Assembly: GCA_003118195.1 (NCBI GenBank)
Contig: BEXV01000300.1
Location: forward strand, 42,883 to 106,882
DNA length: 64,000 nucleotides
Reading direction: 5' to 3'
Origin: Hemicentrotus pulcherrimus
Lineage: Eukaryota; Echinodermata; Echinoidea; Camarodonta; Strongylocentrotidae
The position numbers and the translations under genes are program-made. The notes beneath the pieces are model-generated. The model was not told where the DNA came from. It saw only the letters and a program-made list of their open reading frames with translations, and searched no databases. Below are positions 61,101 to 64,000 of this stretch, one piece after another; position 1 is the stretch's first letter, and every line of letters begins with the position of its first letter.

Positions 61101-63769
61101 TTGATAATAAGAATTATGAATTATAATAACTACTATGATAGAATGAATAACTCTTAAGTACATATTGCATCATGAGAGGATTAGGAGTCTTTAAGACTAA
61201 CATTTAAAAATCTGCAATAATATGTCAGTTTCACAGCTCTAATAATCTTTCTTTCCTCAAAGAATGTGGATTTATTAATCAATAAATATTTTTTCTATTA
61301 AGACAGACATTATTTGAGTATAACAATATGAATTGCATGTAAACATGACAAACAACAATAACACCAAATTTGATGATAAGTTGCAGATATTATTGATTTT
61401 GACATGTACTGGTTCCCCTTTTCTTCTGCATATTTTATGGCAATCTCTAACAAGCAAAAGTTGAAAGAGCTGTTCAAAGATAAAAGCTGTAGCCATTCTT
61501 CTTTTTTTCCTGGTAAATATAGTCATTTTGTCATGTAGTACAAGCATGAGAGGTCATGCATTTAAAGTGAACATCATAGATCTCGAATTCAGGAGTTTTA
61601 GGACAAATTTATCAATAGGTCATTGCTCTGACAAAGTGGTTTAATAATTCATTACTTCAAAAGGTTAATGGTCATTCAGTCAATCTACTTGAACTACTTA
61701 ATATGTAATGTATTAGGTTTCACATTCACTTCTCAATATTCTCAAATAGCTAGGTTACACATTAAAGAACAAATATTTCACATCAAATAAAATGTGAAGT
61801 TAGAAGTCCTTATCCTGCTGCTGAAATTTGACAGACTATTGATGTTGTTTTCCATTCCAGTAAATTAATATATTACCAAATAATTTCACCTACATCTATT
61901 TCATATAAGTATGATGTAAGTATGAGAATGCGAGTAGGGGTTCACTTAGGTGCTAATTATGCATAATGTATTCCACTCTGAGTAATGATGAAACAAGCAA
62001 GAAATATGCAATTTGCTGATTAGAAAAGATATGGGTGCAATGAAGTAACAAATGAGAAAGCAAATATTAAGGTATATGAGACACAGCAGAGAAAGAGAAG
62101 CATTATATTGCAAGCAAACAGTCGCATTAAACATATATTGCAGCATAATGCAACAGGTAAATACATTTTACATTACTTTTTATGCATTTAGCAAAATTTA
62201 TACATTTTGTAAGACAACATTACTATTGCATTTTTGCCAAAAGTGATGGAAAAAACCCACAAAATTCCCCAACTAAACTTGGCTTCAGTAGTATCAATAA
62301 ATAGCTGCATGAGCAGGCATTTTTCATGAGTTTGAAAAGCTTCCTTTTTCATTCTCGACTACAATGAGAAATATGATACCATATCAAATTGAAAAGTGTT
62401 GAATGCATAACAAATTAATTTTCAAAAGTATAACAATATCATCCTTTGATATCAATTTCCAATCTATTTAATAAAAACCTGGGAAAATGTTTGGGCTTAA
62501 AGACAGGTGGCAAAAATACAACAAAATAGCATAACATTTAGCAAAATGCACAATAAAATAAGAACATGAATGGCATACTCAGTGCTATGGCATATACAAT
62601 AACATACGTTCAAATAGCACAACTTTCAGAATAGATAAATGCAATGCAGACTAAGCTATACATGAATACGCAAGAGATTCATCTGCAAAACAAAATAAAC
62701 AAGCACACATATACAAACTGAAAGCAAATAAAGATAAATTTGGGGGGAAAAATCACAATAATACCAGACAAATAACATGAATGTCAAATGATGTATCTCT
62801 TAACACCAAATCTTTTACAATCTGTTCAAAATAATGAAAGTATACACACAAAACAGACTTGACAGGAATGCCATTTTTTCATTTATTACAGATTGGGACC
62901 AAGATCAATAGCAATTGCACCAATACTACCATAAACGCTACGGAGAAAAAATGCACAATATAATTTTCCTCCAATGTAATATAAACTTTACCACGTGCCA
63001 AAAATAGATTTTATAGTTTCATTGTAAGTCAGGTGTAATTAATTACCTGGACAGATTGTAACCAATTTCCTTTCACACCTATATACACCAAAACCAACGC
63101 AACTTCGTCAATGAGCGTGCTTTCAGTTTTAGTTCATTAACTTTGTGCAATTTGTTTGCTGAGAGCCAAAAGGGCATTGACTCATAATCTTTAGTATGGC
63201 ATTCATGCCCTTCTGGCTCCCAACAGCCAAAATATTCATTGTCAAGGGACATTGCTTTACAGCCCATTAGTATTTGCATAAATGGTTTTGCTTCTCGCCT
63301 CAGCCTTTGTGGGAATGCCAGTCATCTTGAAATTAAACAAAATGCACATTACGAATGTGTATAGGCCATGCAAAGCTAGATGCAATTCAGTGTTAAAAAT
63401 CCCAGCTTTTAATTATAAACAGCAATGACGCTATGTGTTAATGAGAACTAAAGCTGCACACACATGCACTGGTCTGCATTGGTTTCCCCGTACACCATCA
63501 AAAATAGTTTAAAATGAAATCAAATCATCTTATCCTCCTCTCTCTCTCTCTTTTTTTTCTTTCTAAAATTTCTTTTTTGATTTTTGATTTGTGTGTGATC
63601 TTACCTGCCCGCCGGCAGGTATGCTGTATGGCGATTGGGGCACAATTTGCAGGCCGTTGTACTGATATTGAGGGGGCGCATGCTGGTGGTATATGGAAGC
63701 GGCAGAAACAGCAGTGGTGGTATCCTTTCCCGTGTACGGAGAGGAAGATGGGATCACAAGCTGGTTACT
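25477..63769 (-). CDS. muscleblind-like (MBNL) RNA-binding protein, 3' part of the gene, partial
   Basis: CCCH zinc-finger regulator of alternative splicing and RNA fate. Exons in transcript order (high to low coordinates): 63605-63769, 55422-55511, 48125-48355, [43497-43532 microexon], 42695-42925, [38287-38352 basic exon], 36416-36596, 33950-34026, 32846-32936, then 31302-31480 or 25477-26012 as alternative last exons. Phases agree throughout. Fingers 3 and 4 plus [10 protein letters not shown] are diagnostic of muscleblind; YSPYF in the linker also fits. Two features differ from vertebrate MBNL1-3: an extra CCCH pair near the C-terminus, and two alternative terminal exons. Exons for fingers 1-2 and the start codon are expected beyond 64 kb. 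Vertebrate MBNL intron and exon layout is known; the exon set here is my reconstruction. Confidence 0.85.
26013..31301 (-). other. DNA between the two alternative last exons
   Basis: Intron for isoform B and probable 3' UTR for isoform A. AT-rich, no conserved coding exon seen. A minus-strand AATAAA (TTTATT near 29686 on the plus strand) could serve isoform A. Open frames here are short and show no conserved motif. Confidence 0.4.
31302..31480 (-). CDS. MBNL alternative last exon A: CCCH finger 6a, short C-terminus
   Basis: The acceptor CCCAATAG is followed by AT, completing Asp, then [20 protein letters not shown] and [12 protein letters not shown]. Ligands Cys13, Cys21, Cys26 and His30. 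It ends [11 protein letters not shown] and TGA (31302-31304); 59 aa. It is paralogous to the finger in exon B (identical [16 protein letters not shown]) and uses the same phase-1 junction, so the two are alternatives. A weak internal donor (ATG|GTATCA) might let it splice onward, but nothing compatible was found. Confidence 0.8.
31481..32845 (-). other. MBNL intron upstream of last exon A
   Basis: AT-rich, no exon seen. It contains a decayed AGCGCTATAT-type repeat near 32310-32400. Confidence 0.45.
32846..32936 (-). CDS. MBNL exon with extra CCCH finger (finger 5)
   Basis: It encodes [20 protein letters not shown] then [10 protein letters not shown], plus one base. Ligands Cys10, Cys18, Cys23 and His27 (CX7CX4CX3H; fingers 1 and 3 of MBNL have CX7CX6CX3H). 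A long pyrimidine tract precedes a triple tandem acceptor AAG-CAG-CAG. Phase 0 in, phase 1 out (GAAG|GTAGGT). It splices in phase to exon A or B, giving a muscleblind-style finger pair 15 residues apart. Confidence 0.8.
32937..33949 (-). other. MBNL intron with (TA)n microsatellite
   Basis: AT-rich; the only feature recognised is the (TA)n tract at about 33344-33380. The pyrimidine-rich minus-strand sequence at 32940-33000 is the tract for the finger 5 acceptor. Confidence 0.5.
33344..33380. repeat. (TA)n microsatellite
   Basis: About 18 uninterrupted TA units in an MBNL intron. Confidence 0.95.
33950..34026 (-). CDS. MBNL exon, Pro/Met/Gln-rich segment
   Basis: The acceptor GATGTACAG is followed by TC, completing Phe, then [20 protein letters not shown] and MMPTQ, donor CAA|GTACAT. 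It resembles the C-terminal stretch of MBNL1 around NQIPIISAEH. Phase 1 in, phase 0 out; the frame joins the finger 5 exon correctly. The donor is weak, so the exact end is less sure. Confidence 0.6.
34055..34195. repeat. ~30-bp minisatellite (GATGGATCAAATAGTGGTGG)
   Basis: Four or so imperfect 30-bp units with GATGGATCAAATAGTGGTGG and GCAGTGGTGG, immediately upstream (in transcript sense) of the exon at 33950-34026. Confidence 0.8.
34200..36415 (-). other. MBNL intron, no exon recognised
   Basis: AT-rich with poly-A/T stretches. Open frames here lack conserved motifs. Confidence 0.5.
36416..36596 (-). CDS. MBNL exon, Pro-rich LAPPPPKK segment
   Basis: It encodes [40 protein letters not shown] and [20 protein letters not shown] plus one base. 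LAPPPPKK corresponds to VLPPLPKRPALEK of MBNL1, which follows the basic exon in vertebrates too. Tandem NAGNAG acceptor (CCAGCAG); donor CCGT|GTAAGT. Phase 0 in, phase 1 out. Confidence 0.75.
36597..38286 (-). other. MBNL intron, no exon recognised
   Basis: The first 350 bases (transcript sense) are pyrimidine-rich on the minus strand; the rest is AT-rich. Nothing else is seen. Confidence 0.5.
38287..38352 (-). CDS. MBNL small basic exon, likely regulated nuclear-localisation exon
   Basis: 66 bp, phase 0 to 0: [20 protein letters not shown] then LL. The SLKR core followed by an acidic/Leu end matches KSLKRPLEATFDL, encoded by the 54-nt alternative exon of vertebrate MBNL1 that affects nuclear localisation. 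The donor CTG|GTACCT is weak and the acceptor AATAAG has no adjacent pyrimidine tract, as expected of a regulated exon. The upstream AG-free zone supports it. It lies between the finger 3-4 exon and LAPPPPKK, the same order as in vertebrates. Confidence 0.75.
38353..38521 (-). promoter_or_regulatory. AG-exclusion zone with YGCY cluster upstream of the basic exon
   Basis: On the transcript strand there is no AG dinucleotide between the acceptor AG (38353-38354) and 38522, a run of 167 nt. The distal end has TTTTTACTGATTT (possible branch region) and a pyrimidine tract with TTCTTTTGTTTTTTTTCC. Between it and the exon lie seven YGCY motifs, including TGCTGC, TTGCTG and TGTGCTGC, the type MBNL proteins bind. 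This resembles the distant branch point and self-regulation of MBNL1 exon 5. Confidence 0.65.
38935..39002. repeat. (GA)n microsatellite
   Basis: GAGAGAGG units merging into pure (GA)n on the plus strand, in the intron upstream of the basic exon. A (CT)n-rich stretch lies at about 39380-39470 and could pair with it. Confidence 0.95.
39380..39475. repeat. (CT)n-rich simple repeat
   Basis: CTCTCTCTCTCTGATCCC-type units on the plus strand, complementary in kind to the (GA)n at 38935-39002. Confidence 0.9.
39480..42694 (-). other. MBNL intron, mostly featureless
   Basis: AT-rich DNA with the hairpin element at 39637-39708 as the only recognised feature. Short open frames here have no conserved motifs. 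Confidence 0.5.
39637..39708. repeat. dispersed short hairpin, GAGCCAGAAGGGCATTA family, copy 2
   Basis: Arms GGAGCCAGAAGGGCACTAA and TAACGCCCTCCTGTCTC pair. Flanking TCTGTTT/AAAACAGA may extend the fold. Confidence 0.7.
42695..42925 (-). CDS. MBNL exon with CCCH fingers 3 and 4
   Basis: 77 codons. Finger 3: [20 protein letters not shown] then H, ligands Cys2, Cys10, Cys17, His21 (CX7CX6CX3H). Finger 4: [20 protein letters not shown] then H, ligands Cys38, Cys46, Cys51, His55 (CX7CX4CX3H). Then [19 protein letters not shown], as in MBNL1. These fingers bind YGCY RNA. Acceptor CTCCCCAG|GTG, donor GTG|GTAAGT, phase 0 both ends. This is the most conserved part of the gene here. Confidence 0.96.
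43497..43532 (-). CDS. putative 36-nt cassette microexon of MBNL
   Basis: Acceptor GACAGCATCCAG, strong donor GAAGTT|GTAAGT, 36 bp, phase 0: [12 protein letters not shown]. If included, it inserts 12 residues between ..NDKLE and VCREYQRG, right before finger 3. Splice sites and length are good, but I know of no equivalent in vertebrate MBNLs at this position. Confidence 0.4.
44561..44636. repeat. strong isolated hairpin
   Basis: Arms 44567-44590 and 44601-44624 pair at 23 of 24 positions around a 10-nt loop (ATTAAATTTA); AAGTACA/TGTACTT continues the stem past a small bulge. No second copy in the window. Confidence 0.8.
46100..46180. repeat. (CT)n microsatellite
   Basis: CTCTCTCTCTCTTTCTCTCT repeats within an MBNL intron. 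Confidence 0.9.
48125..48355 (-). CDS. MBNL linker exon before finger 3
   Basis: 77 codons: [60 protein letters not shown] and [15 protein letters not shown]. The ending KKNDKLE joins VCREYQRG of the next exon, as [18 protein letters not shown] does in MBNL1. NPYG echoes the NPYL of other muscleblinds. Acceptor ATCACAG, donor GAG|GTATTT, phase 0 both ends. Confidence 0.88.
50575..50650. repeat. (GGT/GAT)n microsatellite
   Basis: TGGTGGTGGTGATGGTGGTG-type repeats; the His-rich frame on the other strand is an artefact. Confidence 0.85.
50772..51284 (-). pseudogene. possible decayed coding frame, unknown family
   Basis: One frame stays open for about 170 codons with a single stop near 51069, containing [18 protein letters not shown] and [18 protein letters not shown]. 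Base composition is more balanced than the surroundings. It may be a relic of a mobile-element protein or chance; I recognise no family. Confidence 0.2.
53117..53225. mobile_element. long-hairpin element (CACGAAGTGACGGTAGTGA), copy 1
   Basis: About 37-bp arms, nearly perfect: core TTTTCACGAAGTGACGGTAG and its reverse complement, with ACAATTCGTC/GACGAATTGT continuing the stem. The loop is about 35 nt. A second copy at 57380-57492 shares the core. Confidence 0.8.
53868..54066 (+). mobile_element. tRNA-derived SINE (a second family)
   Basis: The head GTGGTTGTAGAGTAGAGG (A-box-like, 53877-53894) and B-box-like GGTTCTACACC (53915-53925) are followed by a body ending in an ACAACAACAATAAT tail. The body lacks the GGGTACC module of the other SINEs here, so this is a different family. 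Confidence 0.65.
55422..55511 (-). CDS. MBNL linker exon (YSPYF)
   Basis: 30 codons: [20 protein letters not shown] then [15 protein letters not shown] plus a hydrophobic stretch fits the linker of insect and vertebrate muscleblinds (SYSPYY in Drosophila, from memory). Acceptor CACCTCCAG, donor ATG|GTGCGT, phase 0 both ends, length a multiple of three. Confidence 0.7.
55638..56278. other. assembly gap (641 N)
   Basis: Unresolved bases flanked by a G-run on the left and an inverted-repeat element on the right. Frames called across it have no meaning. Confidence 1.
56279..56705. mobile_element. palindromic MITE, left end lost in the gap
   Basis: The left arm begins within the gap and reads GTTTGACGAAAATCCGACAA, then TTTGTGACGTCACATGCGAG; the right arm is its reverse complement (CTCGCAAGTGACGTCACAAA through GGGTTTTCGTCAAAC). 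It continues to TTCAGGGTGGACTTTCCCTTTAA at about 56702. The unpaired outer right end implies that the matching outer left end lies in the Ns. Confidence 0.8.
56706..57379. other. MBNL intron stretch with (GGT)n
   Basis: G-rich, with (GGT)n at about 56797-56822 and then AT-rich DNA. No exon seen. Confidence 0.5.
57380..57492. mobile_element. long-hairpin element (CACGAAGTGACGGTAGTGA), copy 2
   Basis: Core identical to copy 1 with the stem continued by TCTCCCTATCGT/ACGATATGGAGA, which differs from copy 1's outer stem. The loop is about 30 nt. Confidence 0.8.
57493..63604 (-). other. MBNL intron, mostly featureless
   Basis: AT-rich. One hairpin element at 63153-63226. No exon with muscleblind similarity recognised; small exons without known motifs could be missed. 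Confidence 0.5.
63153..63226. repeat. dispersed short hairpin, GAGCCAGAAGGGCATTA family, copy 3
   Basis: Arms GAGAGCCAAAAGGGCATTGA and CATTCATGCCCTTCTGGCTCC pair over about 20 bp, with TTTGCTG/CAACAG outside. Confidence 0.75.
63605..63769 (-). CDS. MBNL linker exon (first exon in the window)
   Basis: 55 codons: [40 protein letters not shown] and [15 protein letters not shown]. Low-complexity Ser/Gln/Pro/Tyr linker without a domain; assigned by strand, splice sites (CTCCAG|AGT; CAG|GTAAGA) and phase 0, which joins the next exon correctly. Whether it belongs to MBNL rests on position and phase. Confidence 0.6.
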
Positions 63770-63828
63770 CTGGAGAAAGTCGGAAAGTTGGAAGAGGAAC
63801 AACAAAGGGGGCGGCATTCAATATCAAG

Positions 63829-63835
<7 letters not shown>

Positions 63836-63876
<41 letters not shown>
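63836..63876. repeat. (TA)n microsatellite
   Basis: About 20 TA units just upstream of the 63605-63769 exon. Confidence 0.95.
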
Positions 63877-63880
<4 letters not shown>

Positions 63881-64000
63881 GTGATTTTTATTTTTTGTTT
63901 TGTTTTGTTTGCCATACCATACGATACATTCAAACTTTTACACAGCAACAAAATATAAATGCTTTAAGAATATATTTGTACTTAGTGATATATAGCAATA

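Overview
The window looks like nuclear DNA of an echinoderm, most likely a sea urchin. The evidence is AT-rich DNA with many small phase-coherent exons, two genes that read as animal orthologues, and introns full of tRNA-derived SINEs and short terminal-inverted-repeat elements of the kind common in marine deuterostomes. There are no prokaryotic features. The species is inferred, not shown. One assembly gap of 641 Ns (55638-56278) and one single N (9019) are present. Layout: two convergent protein-coding genes. (1) About 0.5-15.2 kb, plus strand: a full IFT80 gene (intraflagellar transport, WD40 protein of IFT-B). I rebuilt 17 coding exons from splice sites, reading phase and similarity to the vertebrate protein: 765 codons including the stop. 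Intron 1 is a clear U12-type AT-AC intron, and recognising it gives the correct N-terminus. Exon 5 carries one in-frame TAA (4604-4606) where a Tyr is expected; everything downstream is intact. (2) About 15.2-25.5 kb: 3' flanks of both genes, with simple repeats, a CT-rich tandem array and SINE pieces, and no recognisable coding exon. (3) About 25.5-63.8 kb, minus strand: the 3' part of a muscleblind-like (MBNL) splicing-factor gene. Its first exons, expected to hold zinc fingers 1-2, would lie beyond 64 kb. In transcript order: three linker exons (63.7, 55.5, 48.2 kb), a possible 36-nt microexon (43.5 kb), the exon with CCCH fingers 3 and 4 (42.8 kb), a small basic exon like the regulated MBNL nuclear-localisation exon (38.3 kb), two Pro/Met/Gln-rich exons (36.5 and 34.0 kb), then an exon with an additional CCCH finger (32.9 kb) that can splice in phase to either of two alternative last exons (31.4 or 25.9 kb), each completing a further muscleblind-type finger. 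The most interesting signals are in this gene: a third tandem CCCH pair beyond the four fingers known in vertebrate MBNLs, two alternative terminal exons that swap the last finger and the C-terminus, and a 167-nt AG-free zone rich in YGCY motifs upstream of the basic exon, recalling the self-regulated exon of vertebrate MBNL1. The introns hold nested transposon insertions with readable pre-insertion sites, two families of dispersed hairpins, and a 147-bp tandem repeat carrying perfect DR1 nuclear-receptor motifs. All homology statements come from recognising protein sequence by eye; no database search was run.
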